Counted from the first letter of the stretch, positions 16,935 through 25,411 are shown. The stretch: DNA of 30,523 nt from an uncultured Chitinophagaceae bacterium (GCA_937900675.1 CALCEA010000145.1:1-30523); one strand, 5' to 3'. Notes: generated by a model not told the origin, from the sequence alone. A program made the numbers and translations.

Positions 16935-19241
16935 ATGCAATTAAGTTCAAAATACATTCAATATAGTTTAATAGTTTCTTTTTTATTGGTGGGTAATATT
17001 GTGCACTCCCAAAAATTAAAAGCTACAAGGTTTCCTATAAAAGATGTACAACTTTTAAGCAGTTCATTCTCTAATGCTAAAAAGTTAGATAGTGGATATA
17101 TATTATCCTTATCTCCAAATAGATTATTACATCGTTTTCATAAGAATGCAGGGCTGCCTGTAAAGGATTCAGTCTATGGAGGATGGGAGTCAGATGGATT
17201 GTCTGGTCATACTTTAGGTCATTATTTATCTGCATCGTCCATGATGTATGCTACAACAAGAAATAATGCATATAAAAAAAATATAGATTATATAGTATCA
17301 GAATTAGACATCTGTCAGAAAGCCAGAGGAACAGGATATGTTGGAGCTATTCCCAATGAAGATACGGTATGGGCAAAAATCAGAAGAAGCGAGATAAAAT
17401 CAAGTGGTTTTGATTTAAATGGTTCGTGGTCACCCTGGTATACGGTGCATAAAGTGATGGCTGGTTTGATGGATGCCTATTATTTTACGGAGAATAAACA
17501 AGCTTTAGTGGTGGCTACCAAACTAGCAGATTGGACATATGATTTAGTGGCTCCATTATCTGATAGTGTAAGGTTAAAAATGTTGAATTGTGAATATGGT
17601 GGCATGAATGAAGTTTTGGCCAATATTTATGCTGTTACAGGTAATATTAAATATTTGAAAGCTGCTCATTTATTTCAAGATGATTTTGTGATGGGTAAAT
17701 TGGCTAATCAAATTGATCCAATGCCAGGGAAACACTCAAACACTAATGTTCCAAAAGCAATTGCTGCTGCAAGACAGTTCGAATTAACTGGATCGTTAAA
17801 AGACTCAACCATTGCTTCTTTTTTTTGGCATACAATGGTGAAAAATCATAGTTATGTTATAGGGGGAAATAGTAATTATGAATACTGTGGAGATGCTGGT
17901 AAGCTAAATGATAGATTGAGTGATGCAACATGTGAAACTTGTAACACTTACAATATGTTAAAGTTAACAAGTCATTTATTTACTTGGGAGCCTAATGCAA
18001 AATTGGGGGATTATTATGAAAGAGCATTGTACAATCATATTTTAGCATCACAACATTCTAAATCGGGTATGATGACCTATTTTTTACCCTTAAGAATGGG
18101 AACTGCAAAGCAGTTCAGTGATTCAACCAATACATTTACATGTTGTGTGGGAAGTGGTATGGAAAATCATTCAAAGTATGAAGAGTCTATCTATTTTCAA
18201 GGTAATGATGGGTCTTTGTATGTAAATCTATTTATTCCATCTGTATTAAATTGGACTGCCAAGAAATCAAAAATTATTCAACTAACTTCTTTCCCCAATT
18301 ATAATACTACAAAAATTATCTATCAAGGTAAACAATCGCAAAAATTTGCTATTAAAATTCGTAAACCATCTTGGAGTAAGTCTGTAAAATTGTTGGTAAA
18401 CAATGTTCGCTTTACAAATACCCAAGATGAAAATGGCTTTTTGATAGTGAATAGACAATGGAAAAACAATGATGCATTAACGATAGAATTTGAAATGCAT
18501 CTGTATACTGAATCAATGCCAGATAATGAAAATAGAATTGCCTTTTTGTATGGGCCTGTTGTGCTAGCTGGTAATTTAGGCAAATCAATGCCAGATCCTG
18601 TATTTGGAACACCAGTAATTATGGATGCAAATCCCTTAAATAAGATTAATAAAACTAGTCAAGACGCCCTGCTTTTTAAATGGAATGCCATTGGGAAGCC
18701 CAAGGATGTTCAAATGATGCCATTGTTTGCAATTAATGATGATTATTATAGTGTATACTGGGATAAATTCACTGCAGCAGAATGGGTACTAAAAGAAAAA
18801 GAATATGAGGCAGAAAAAATAAGAGTTCAAAAAATTGAAGAAAGAACTATTGATCAGTTCAGGATTGGCGAGATGCAGCCTGAAAGAGATCATCAATTAA
18901 TAGCCACTGAAAAATCTTATGTAAGTGATGCGGTTGGAAGAATGGGAAGAGAAGCAAGATTGAATAATCATTTTCAGTTTTACATGAAACAGGTTGCTCA
19001 TGAAAAATGCAGCTTACTATTAACTTATATAGGGGATGACAAAGACCGAAAATTTGATATTTTATTGAATGATCAGTATTTAACTACGGTTGATTGGAAG
19101 GGTGGTATTACTAGTAGATTCTATGATGTGGAATATCCTTTGCCTATCATTGAAACCAATAAGAGTATTAAAGTAACCATATTAGCCAATCATGGTAAAA
19201 CAGCAGGTAGGGTATTTGGAGTTAGAATCTTAAAAAATTAA
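16935..19241 (+). CDS. GH146-type DUF1680 glycosidase (beta-L-arabinofuranosidase-like), exported
   Basis: A 768-residue member of the GH127/GH146 clan. The ATG at 16935 is preferred; a TTG two codons earlier (16929) is also open. A signal peptide ends near V-H-S-Q. The barrel carries Y-G-G-W-E-S-D-G-L-S-G-H-T-L-G-H-Y, G-S-W-S-P-W-Y-T-V-H-K and G-G-M-N-E-V-L, all typical of the longer Bacteroidota DUF1680 proteins classed as GH146. Counting from 16935, zinc and catalytic candidates are Glu316 (Y-E-Y-C-G), Glu334 and Cys336 (C-E-T-C), and Cys403-Cys404 (T-C-C-V-G-S-G-M-E-N-H). About 200 residues of C-terminal beta domains (DUF4986/DUF6805-like) follow; the last ~100 residues resemble a jelly roll. 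It shares the Cys nucleophile chemistry of the preceding gene but little overall sequence, so the two enzymes probably cleave different linkages or chain lengths. Confidence 0.85.
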   Translation: MQLSSKYIQYSLIVSFLLVGNIVHSQKLKATRFPIKDVQLLSSSFSNAKKLDSGYILSLSPNRLLHRFHKNAGLPVKDSVYGGWESDGLSGHTLGHYLSASSMMYATTRNNAYKKNIDYIVSELDICQKARGTGYVGAIPNEDTVWAKIRRSEIKSSGFDLNGSWSPWYTVHKVMAGLMDAYYFTENKQALVVATKLADWTYDLVAPLSDSVRLKMLNCEYGGMNEVLANIYAVTGNIKYLKAAHLFQDDFVMGKLANQIDPMPGKHSNTNVPKAIAAARQFELTGSLKDSTIASFFWHTMVKNHSYVIGGNSNYEYCGDAGKLNDRLSDATCETCNTYNMLKLTSHLFTWEPNAKLGDYYERALYNHILASQHSKSGMMTYFLPLRMGTAKQFSDSTNTFTCCVGSGMENHSKYEESIYFQGNDGSLYVNLFIPSVLNWTAKKSKIIQLTSFPNYNTTKIIYQGKQSQKFAIKIRKPSWSKSVKLLVNNVRFTNTQDENGFLIVNRQWKNNDALTIEFEMHLYTESMPDNENRIAFLYGPVVLAGNLGKSMPDPVFGTPVIMDANPLNKINKTSQDALLFKWNAIGKPKDVQMMPLFAINDDYYSVYWDKFTAAEWVLKEKEYEAEKIRVQKIEERTIDQFRIGEMQPERDHQLIATEKSYVSDAVGRMGREARLNNHFQFYMKQVAHEKCSLLLTYIGDDKDRKFDILLNDQYLTTVDWKGGITSRFYDVEYPLPIIETNKSIKVTILANHGKTAGRVFGVRILKN

Positions 19242-19246
19242 TTTAT

Positions 19247-22243
19247 ATGAAATTATTAAAACATTTTACAACTACTGTATTGATTTTTATGAATACAGGA
19301 TGGATACATGCGCAGGTTTCCAAAGCACCTGCATATCCTTTAATTACCCATAATCCATATTTTAGTATCTGGTCTTTTAGCGATACTTTAAATAGTCAAA
19401 ATACCAAACATTGGACCGGTGCAGAAAACGCATTACATGGTGAGATTAAAGTTGATGGAGTTACTTATTCACTTATTGGAAAAAATAATTCGAAAGAAGC
19501 ATTACAAAAAAGTATTGAAATAACTGCTACTCAATCTAAGTATCAATTTCTATGTGGTAATGTTGATGTGTTTATTACATTCACTTCACCATTAATTATT
19601 AATAATCTTAATTTACTATCAAGGCCAATTACTTACATTAAAGTGTCTTCTAAATCTAACGATGGAAAGAGTCACAAAGTACAATTTAAGATAAGTGCGT
19701 CTAGTAATTTTGTTGTAAATACCCCTGATCAGAAAGTTGAGGCCAAACAGTATCAATTAGATAATCTATCTATATTAAAAGTTGGTTCTATAGAACAGCC
19801 CATTCTTAAAAAATCAGGAGATAATTTAAGGGTTGATTGGGGATATGGTTATATAGCATCTTCTATAAAAGAAGCCAAACAATTTGTCTTAAAATCATCA
19901 ACTGAAGGCAGTGATTATGATTTAACAACGCTATTCAATGAGGAGCTTGTTAATAATATGCAAGTTTCACATGTTTTAATGATTGGTTATGACCAATTGT
20001 ATGATGTTCAATATTTTAAAGAGAATTTAAAGCCATGGTGGAAACTGGAAAAAGGAATTACTATGGATAAATTATTGCTTCGTGCTCAAAATGAGTATAC
20101 TAAAGTAATTAATCAATGTGCTCTTTGGGATAGAAAAATTTGGGATGAAGCAAATGCATCAGGAGGAAAAGAGTATGCAGAACTTTGTATCATGGCATAT
20201 AGACAGTCTGTCGCAGCACATAGTCTAGTTAAAAGTACTCAAAATGGTGATTTGTTATTTTTGTCAAAAGAAAATTTTTCTAATGGAAGTATTAATACTG
20301 TTGATGTAACTTATCCTTCTGCTCCACTTTATTTGATTTATAATCCTGATTTATTAAAAGGGATGTTAAATGGCATTTTCTATTTTAGTGAAAAAAGTGG
20401 CTTGTATAAACAACCTTATGCAGCTCATGACTTAGGAACTTATCCAATTGCCAATGGACAAACCTATCCAGAAGGAATGCCAGTTGAAGAATCAGGCAAT
20501 ATGATCATTCTTGCCGGAGCCATTTGTTCTATAGAGCATTCAGGCAGATATGCATCAAAACATTGGGAAAGTTTAACCACATGGGTTAAATTTTTGGAGA
20601 AGGAAGGTTTAGATCCTGCAAATCAACTTTGCACAGATGATTTTGCTGGTCATTTGGCTAGAAATGCTAATCTTGCCATAAAAGCTATTGTAGGGATTAA
20701 ATCGTATGCAATGATGGCAGATATGATTGGTAAAAAAGAAGTAGCAATAAAATATCATTCTATGGCAGATGATTATGCTAAAAAATGGCAAAAATTAGCA
20801 GATGCTGGAGATCATTTTGCTTTAACCTATAATGATAAAAATACCTGGAGCCAAAAATATAATTTAATCTGGGATAAAATATTGGGATATCATTTATTCC
20901 CAGAGTCTGTTTATAAAAAAGAAATTGCCTATTATTTGACTAAACAAAATGAGTATGGGTTGCCACTTGATAGTAGAAGAACTTATACAAAATCAGATTG
21001 GATATTATGGACAGCAAGTTTAACTAACAATGAGAAAGATTTTAAATCTTTAATTATTCCTGTATATAAATATGCTTTAAATACAAGCTCTAGAGTTCCA
21101 TTGAGTGATTGGCATGAAACTTTAAATGCTAAACAAATAGGATTTCAAGCAAGGAGTGTTGTTGGAGGATATTTCATAAAAGTACTTGCTGACAAATTAA
21201 AGAAGAATTATAAACAACATATTGTAGAAACTAATTATGGAGTGATTCAAAATACTCCGATAAAACTTTTTACCATTTCTAACACAAAAGGGCATTATGT
21301 AAAAATTACCAATTATGGGGGTGTTGTAACTAATTGGACAGTGCCAGATAGAAAAGGTGAACTATCTTCTGTGGTAGTTGGATTAGATAGTTTAGCAAAT
21401 TATTTACAAGATCCTCCATATTTTGGCGCATTAATTGGTAGATATGGAAATAGAATTTCTAAAGGAAAGTTTACATTGAATAATTTATATTATCAATTAG
21501 CTACGAACAATGGAGAAAACCATTTACATGGAGGTATTAAAGGTTTTGATAAAGTTATTTGGACTTCAACTATCTTAAATGATTCTAGTATCAAATTGCA
21601 TTATATGAGTAAAGATGGTGAAGAAGGGTATCCGGGTAATTTAAATGTAGATGTGACTTATAGTTATTCTAATGCCGATGAATTAATTATTGAATATAAA
21701 GCAACTACTGACAAGTCAACTCCAGTTAATTTAACCAATCATTCTTATTTTAATTTATCTGGTGATTTTAATCAAACCATATTAAATCATTCATTACAAA
21801 TCAAGGCAGAGGGTTATACACCAGTAGATAATGGATTAATTCCAACAGGTATAATTGAAAATGTAAAAAACACACCCTTTGATTTTACAAAATCATATTT
21901 AATTGGTGATAGAATCAATAAAGTAGAGGGTGGTTATGATCACAATTGGGTGCTTTCTAAAAAGAATAATCAGCTTTCTGAAATTGCAGAACTTTATGAT
22001 AATGTATCTGGAAGAAAAATGCAAATAAGTACAACTGAAATAGGTTTGCAATTTTATTCTGGTAATTTTTTGGATGGTAAATTCAAAGATCAAACAGGTG
22101 CTACTTTACTTAAGCATCATGCTCTTTGTTTGGAGACGCAACATTTTCCTAATTCGCCTAATCAACAAAATTTCCCATCAACTATTTTAAAGCCAGGGCA
22201 ACTGTATAAAAGTAAAACAGTATACAAGATGAGTGTGCAGTAG
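19247..22243 (+). CDS. Fusion: GtaA-like DUF4964/5127/4965 protein with aldose 1-epimerase
   Basis: A 998-residue exported protein that joins two activities. After a signal peptide ending near I-H-A-Q, residues about 25-660 match the glutaminase A-like family of Bacteroidota: P-L-I-T-H-N-P-Y-F-S-I-W-S-F-S-D (DUF4964), L-L-S-R-P-I-T-Y-I (DUF5127), then A-P-H-D-L-G-T-Y-P, V-E-E-S-G-N-M, C-T-D-D-F-A-G-H-L and Y-G-L-P-L-D-S-R (DUF4965/1793). Residues about 670-998 are a complete aldose 1-epimerase. Its catalytic histidines are expected at His761 (N-H-L-H-G-G) and His832 (T-N-H-S-Y-F-N-L), and its base at Glu963 (L-E-T-Q-H-F-P-N-S). No frameshift or stop lies at the junction. Despite the glutaminase name, such proteins in glycan loci may act on sugars. 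Fusion to a mutarotase, in an operon with arabinofuranosidases, argues for a carbohydrate role. Confidence 0.85.
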   Translation: MKLLKHFTTTVLIFMNTGWIHAQVSKAPAYPLITHNPYFSIWSFSDTLNSQNTKHWTGAENALHGEIKVDGVTYSLIGKNNSKEALQKSIEITATQSKYQFLCGNVDVFITFTSPLIINNLNLLSRPITYIKVSSKSNDGKSHKVQFKISASSNFVVNTPDQKVEAKQYQLDNLSILKVGSIEQPILKKSGDNLRVDWGYGYIASSIKEAKQFVLKSSTEGSDYDLTTLFNEELVNNMQVSHVLMIGYDQLYDVQYFKENLKPWWKLEKGITMDKLLLRAQNEYTKVINQCALWDRKIWDEANASGGKEYAELCIMAYRQSVAAHSLVKSTQNGDLLFLSKENFSNGSINTVDVTYPSAPLYLIYNPDLLKGMLNGIFYFSEKSGLYKQPYAAHDLGTYPIANGQTYPEGMPVEESGNMIILAGAICSIEHSGRYASKHWESLTTWVKFLEKEGLDPANQLCTDDFAGHLARNANLAIKAIVGIKSYAMMADMIGKKEVAIKYHSMADDYAKKWQKLADAGDHFALTYNDKNTWSQKYNLIWDKILGYHLFPESVYKKEIAYYLTKQNEYGLPLDSRRTYTKSDWILWTASLTNNEKDFKSLIIPVYKYALNTSSRVPLSDWHETLNAKQIGFQARSVVGGYFIKVLADKLKKNYKQHIVETNYGVIQNTPIKLFTISNTKGHYVKITNYGGVVTNWTVPDRKGELSSVVVGLDSLANYLQDPPYFGALIGRYGNRISKGKFTLNNLYYQLATNNGENHLHGGIKGFDKVIWTSTILNDSSIKLHYMSKDGEEGYPGNLNVDVTYSYSNADELIIEYKATTDKSTPVNLTNHSYFNLSGDFNQTILNHSLQIKAEGYTPVDNGLIPTGIIENVKNTPFDFTKSYLIGDRINKVEGGYDHNWVLSKKNNQLSEIAELYDNVSGRKMQISTTEIGLQFYSGNFLDGKFKDQTGATLLKHHALCLETQHFPNSPNQQNFPSTILKPGQLYKSKTVYKMSVQ

Positions 22244-22254
22244 GTTTAATTGTA

Positions 22255-22262
22255 TATCTTCG
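22255..22262 (+). promoter_or_regulatory. Candidate -7 element upstream of the J-domain gene
   Basis: TATCTTCG fits the Bacteroidota -7 consensus TAnnTTTG with one mismatch. It sits 18 nt before the ATG at 22281, giving a very short leader. No clear -33 TTG is seen at the usual spacing. If real, it starts a new transcript after the glycosidase operon and confirms the ATG start. Confidence 0.4.
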
Positions 22263-22280
22263 CGCCTTATTGACCAATTT

Positions 22281-22730
22281 ATGAAGAGAATTGAAAGACA
22301 TAGAGCAATTTTAGGAGTGGATGATAAAGCTACTTTAAGTGATCTAAAGAAAGTATATAGAAAGATCATGATGGAATGGCATCCTGATAAATTTCAGGAT
22401 AGTGAGGAGTCAAAGAAAATGGCAGAAGAGAAGTCTACAAAATTGATTGCTTCTTATCATTTCTTGGTGAGCGTTCATCCAGAAACACATGAAGCTACAC
22501 TAACTGAATATACTGCTACTATAAATGATGCGAGTATTGATGACTTTGAATTTAAGTCTGAAATATTGCGTGTGGTTTTTTCTGATGGTAACGAATATGA
22601 ATATTATGGTGTTCCCAAAGCGATCTATGTAAAACTAGTAAATTCAGACACCCCTGATAGATTTGCAAGAAGGCATATTTACAGCAATTACTTATACCGA
22701 AGTACTTCCAAAATTGTTGGAGGAAACTAG
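22281..22730 (+). CDS. Small J-domain protein with C-terminal KTSC domain
   Basis: A 149-residue cytoplasmic protein. Residues 1-60 form a DnaJ-type J domain with the His34-Pro35-Asp36 motif that stimulates Hsp70 ATPase (helix II Y-R-K-I-M-M-E-W-H-P-D-K-F). Residues about 85-143 (V-V-F-S-D-G-N-E-Y-E-Y-Y-G-V-P) match the small KTSC domain, whose function is not well known. There is no Gly/Phe region, zinc finger or DnaJ C-terminal domain, so it is not a general DnaJ. The ATG at 22281 is chosen over upstream TTG codons because the J domain begins right after it and a -7-like element lies just upstream. It follows the glycosidase operon by 37 nt and precedes katG by 111 nt; its Hsp70 partner and client are unknown. 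Confidence 0.82.
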   Translation: MKRIERHRAILGVDDKATLSDLKKVYRKIMMEWHPDKFQDSEESKKMAEEKSTKLIASYHFLVSVHPETHEATLTEYTATINDASIDDFEFKSEILRVVFSDGNEYEYYGVPKAIYVKLVNSDTPDRFARRHIYSNYLYRSTSKIVGGN

Positions 22731-22769
22731 CTTTTTTACCCATTAAGTTCAAACAATTTATAATTTTCC

Positions 22770-22801
22770 TTGTTATGTAAATAATGGTGGGAATAATCTT
22801 C
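22770..22801 (+). promoter_or_regulatory. Weak candidate katG promoter
   Basis: TTG at 22770-22772 and TAATCTTC at 22794-22801, separated by 21 nt, loosely match the Bacteroidota -33/-7 pattern (TTTG and TAnnTTTG). The predicted start would give a leader of some 35 nt before the katG ATG. No clear OxyR or PerR operator is visible in the 111-nt gap, which otherwise holds nothing recognised. Confidence 0.28.
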
Positions 22802-22841
22802 TATTTTTACCTATAATCGTATCAAAAACAATTAATTGAAT

Positions 22842-25049
22842 ATGGAAAACATGTCTAAAGATGGAGCTAAATGCCCTTTTACAGGCGCAACTGCTACCCC
22901 AACTCAAAGTAGTGCTGGCAATGGCACAAGAAACCAAGATTGGTGGCCTAATCAGCTTAGATTAAACATTCTTCGTCAACATTCTAATTTGACAAATCCA
23001 ATGGATAGCTCTTTTGATTATGTAAAAGAGTTCAATTCTATTGATTATAAAGCTTTAAAACAAGATATCTATGATTTAATGACCACTTCTCAAGATTGGT
23101 GGCCTGCGGATTATGGACATTATGGACCTTTCTTTATTAGAATGGCATGGCATAGTGCTGGTACTTATCGTACAACAGATGGTAGAGGTGGTGGAGGTGC
23201 AGGTATGCAAAGATTTGCTCCATTAAATAGCTGGCCTGATAATACCAATTTAGATAAAGCGCGTTTATTGTTATGGCCAATTAAAAAGAAATATGGTAAG
23301 AAATTGTCTTGGGCCGATTTGATGATTTTAGCAGGTAACTGTGCATTAGAATCAATGGGCTTTAAAACTTTTGGCTTTGCTGGCGGTAGAGTAGATGTTT
23401 GGGAACCACAAGAAGATGTGTATTGGGGTAAAGAGCGTGAGTGGTTAGGTGATAAAAGATATACTGGAGATAGAGATTTAGAAAATCCATTAGCGGCTGT
23501 GCAAATGGGATTAATTTATGTGAATCCAGAAGGACCTAATGGTAATCCTGATCCAATTGCTTCTGCAAAAGACATTCGTGAAACATTTGCAAGAATGGCC
23601 ATGAATGATGAAGAGACTGTTGCCTTAATTGCAGGAGGTCATACTTTTGGTAAAACACACGGAGCAGGTGACCCAGGAAAATATGTTGGTAAAGAACCAG
23701 CTGGTGCAAGTATTGAAGAGCAAGGAACTGGTTGGAAAAATACCATGGGTTCTGGTAATGGCATAAATACTATTACAAGTGGCTTAGAAGGTGCTTGGAC
23801 AACTACACCTACTCAATGGAGCAATAATTATTTCGAGAACTTATTCGGATACGAGTGGGAATTAACTAAGAGTCCAGCAGGTGCACATCAATGGAAGCCA
23901 AAAGCTGGTGCAGGCGCTGGTACAGTGCCTGATGCGCATGATCCAAGCTTGAAGCATGCGCCAACTATGTTAACAACTGACTTAGCTTTAAGATTTGATC
24001 CAGCATACGGACCTATCTCTAAAAGATTTTATGAAAACCCAGATCAGTTTGCAGACGCATTTGCAAGAGCTTGGTTTAAATTAACACACCGTGATATGGG
24101 ACCTCGTTCTCGTTACACTGGACCAGAAGTGCCTTCTGAAGTGTTAATCTGGCAAGATCCAATTTCAGATGCAACTAAATCAAATATTGACGATAAAGAT
24201 ATCGCTGATTTAAAATCAAAAATTTTAGCAGCTGGTTTAACTATTAGTGAATTAGTTTCAACTGCATGGGCTTCTGCATCTACATTCCGTGGATCTGATA
24301 AACGAGGTGGTGCGAATGGTGCAAGAATTAGATTAGCTCCTCAAAAATATTGGGCTGCAAATAATCCTGCGCAATTAACTAAAGTATTAGATGCATTGGA
24401 AGCAATTCAAAAAGCATTTAATGCAGGTGCTAAGCATGTGTCAATGGCAGATCTTATTGTATTGGGTGGTGTTGCAGCTATTGAGAAAGCAGCTAAAAAT
24501 GCTGGTCATGATATTAAAGTTCCATTTACTGCTGGTAGAGCTGATGCTTCAGAAGCTGAAACAGATGTTGCATCTTTTGCAGTATTGGAACCAATCGCTG
24601 ATGGATTCAGAAATTATATCAAAGCAAGAACACTTGTATCTCCAGAAGAAATGTTAATTGATAAGGCTCAGTTATTAACTTTAACTGCTCCTGAATTAAC
24701 AGTTTTAGTAGGAGGGATGCGTGTATTGAATACAAACTATGATGGTTCTAAGCATGGGGTATTCACAGATAAGCCTGAAACTTTAAGCAACGATTTCTTC
24801 AATAACTTAATTGACTTTAGTACAACTTGGAAAGAGAGTGCAACAAAAGGAATTTTTGAAGGAGTAGATCGTGCTTCTGGTAAACTTAAATTTACTGGAA
24901 CAAGAGTTGATTTAATCTTTGGATCAAATTCTGAATTACGCGCTTTAGCTGAAGTGTATGCTTGTGATGATGCAAAAGAAAAATTTGTACATGACTTTGT
25001 AGCTGCATGGAATAAAGTAATGAACTTAGATAGATTTGATTTGAAATAA
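22842..25049 (+). CDS. katG: Catalase-peroxidase KatG
   Basis: A 735-residue bifunctional haem catalase-peroxidase that breaks down hydrogen peroxide. The N-terminal half has the distal R-M-A-W-H-S-A-G motif (Trp103, His104) and the proximal haem ligand His267 (G-G-H-T-F-G-K-T-H). The Met-Tyr-Trp crosslink required for catalase activity can be formed by Trp103, Tyr226 (L-I-Y-V-N-P-E-G-P) and Met252 (A-R-M-A-M-N-D-E-E), with the spacing seen in other KatGs. The C-terminal duplicated, haem-free half is complete and the length is normal. The N-terminus has the usual C-P-F-T-G motif. The ATG at 22842 is preferred; a TTG at 22836 and an ATG at 22851 are alternatives. It is a single-gene unit with its own terminator. 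Oxidative-stress control is usual for the family but no operator is clear here. Confidence 0.97.
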   Translation: MENMSKDGAKCPFTGATATPTQSSAGNGTRNQDWWPNQLRLNILRQHSNLTNPMDSSFDYVKEFNSIDYKALKQDIYDLMTTSQDWWPADYGHYGPFFIRMAWHSAGTYRTTDGRGGGGAGMQRFAPLNSWPDNTNLDKARLLLWPIKKKYGKKLSWADLMILAGNCALESMGFKTFGFAGGRVDVWEPQEDVYWGKEREWLGDKRYTGDRDLENPLAAVQMGLIYVNPEGPNGNPDPIASAKDIRETFARMAMNDEETVALIAGGHTFGKTHGAGDPGKYVGKEPAGASIEEQGTGWKNTMGSGNGINTITSGLEGAWTTTPTQWSNNYFENLFGYEWELTKSPAGAHQWKPKAGAGAGTVPDAHDPSLKHAPTMLTTDLALRFDPAYGPISKRFYENPDQFADAFARAWFKLTHRDMGPRSRYTGPEVPSEVLIWQDPISDATKSNIDDKDIADLKSKILAAGLTISELVSTAWASASTFRGSDKRGGANGARIRLAPQKYWAANNPAQLTKVLDALEAIQKAFNAGAKHVSMADLIVLGGVAAIEKAAKNAGHDIKVPFTAGRADASEAETDVASFAVLEPIADGFRNYIKARTLVSPEEMLIDKAQLLTLTAPELTVLVGGMRVLNTNYDGSKHGVFTDKPETLSNDFFNNLIDFSTTWKESATKGIFEGVDRASGKLKFTGTRVDLIFGSNSELRALAEVYACDDAKEKFVHDFVAAWNKVMNLDRFDLK

Positions 25050-25072
25050 TTGAATCCTAGAATGTATAGAAT

Positions 25073-25101
25073 AACCCTCAAGAAATTGGGGGTTTTTTTT
25101 T
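25073..25101 (+). terminator. Rho-independent terminator of katG
   Basis: A 9-bp stem with one G-U pair (AACCCTCAA at 25073-25081 with TTGGGGGTT at 25086-25094) and a GAAA tetraloop, followed by a run of T to 25101. It lies 24 nt after the katG stop. Confidence 0.92.
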
Positions 25102-25254
25102 GTGTTTGCAGGACTGTCAGCTTGCACAGGACTGTCAGCTGGCGCTGACTTCCTAAATGGCGGGCGTACCCAAACCCTTTCGCAACTGCTCCGCAGCTGC
25201 TTGAGTTTTATAACGCTCAAGCTTATTCGAGCGAGCTCGAAACGCTCTCGCATT
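25102..25254. other. GC-rich hairpin-dense intergenic island
   Basis: About 150 bases without a convincing gene, between the katG and tRNA-Leu terminators. It is visibly richer in G and C than its surroundings. It contains four hairpins: 25134-25149 (GTCAGC/GCTGAC, 4-nt loop), 25182-25200 (8-bp arms, one mismatch, 3-nt loop), 25199-25222 (GCTTGAG/CTCAAGC) and 25226-25241 (TTCGAG/CTCGAA, 4-nt loop). Short open frames cross it on both strands but show no family features and run through the tRNA. It may be a repeat element, a scar next to the tRNA 3' end, or a structured RNA. Confidence 0.6.
25109..25144. repeat. 18-bp direct repeat, two tandem copies
   Basis: CAGGACTGTCAGCT occurs at 25109-25122 and 25127-25140. 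The full 18-bp units (25109-25126 and 25127-25144) match at 16 of 18 positions. The second copy also supplies the left arm of the 25134-25149 hairpin. Confidence 0.85.
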
Positions 25255-25285
25255 AAAAAACCCCGTCACTTTCGTGACAGGGTTT
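25255..25285 (-). terminator. Rho-independent terminator after tRNA-Leu
   Basis: Read on the - strand: a 12-bp stem with one G-U pair (AAACCCTGTCAC with GTGACGGGGTTT) around a GAAA loop, ending in a T run. It starts directly after the tRNA 3' end and probably ends transcripts from the tRNA and perhaps hscB. Confidence 0.92.
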
Positions 25286-25286
25286 G

Positions 25287-25370
25287 TGCCCAGAACAGGA
25301 ATCGAACCTGCACTACCTTGCGATAACCAGATTTTGAGTCTAGCGCGTCTACCAGTTCCGCCATCTGGGC
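25287..25370 (-). tRNA. tRNA-Leu, anticodon CAA
   Basis: On the - strand an 84-nt class II tRNA folds with acceptor stem GCCCAGA/TCTGGGC, discriminator A, anticodon loop CTCAAAA (anticodon CAA, reading UUG), a long variable arm typical of tRNA-Leu, and the T arm GCAGG-TTCGATT-CCTGT with one G-U pair. The 3' CCA is not encoded. It lies 41 nt downstream of hscB on the same strand, so it may share a transcript. Confidence 0.96.
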
Positions 25371-25411
25371 ATTTTGCACCTATGTGCTCAGCGGGATGCA
25401 ATATTACGCTA

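Noticed and set aside
22701..22736. Hairpin at the end of the J-domain gene as a terminator
   Set aside because: The short stem lies within the coding end and the T run is about 9 nt away from it, so it does not fit an intrinsic terminator.
24391..25081. Open frames overlapping the 3' part of katG on both strands
   Set aside because: They are shadows of the katG coding frame, with no family features or start context of their own.
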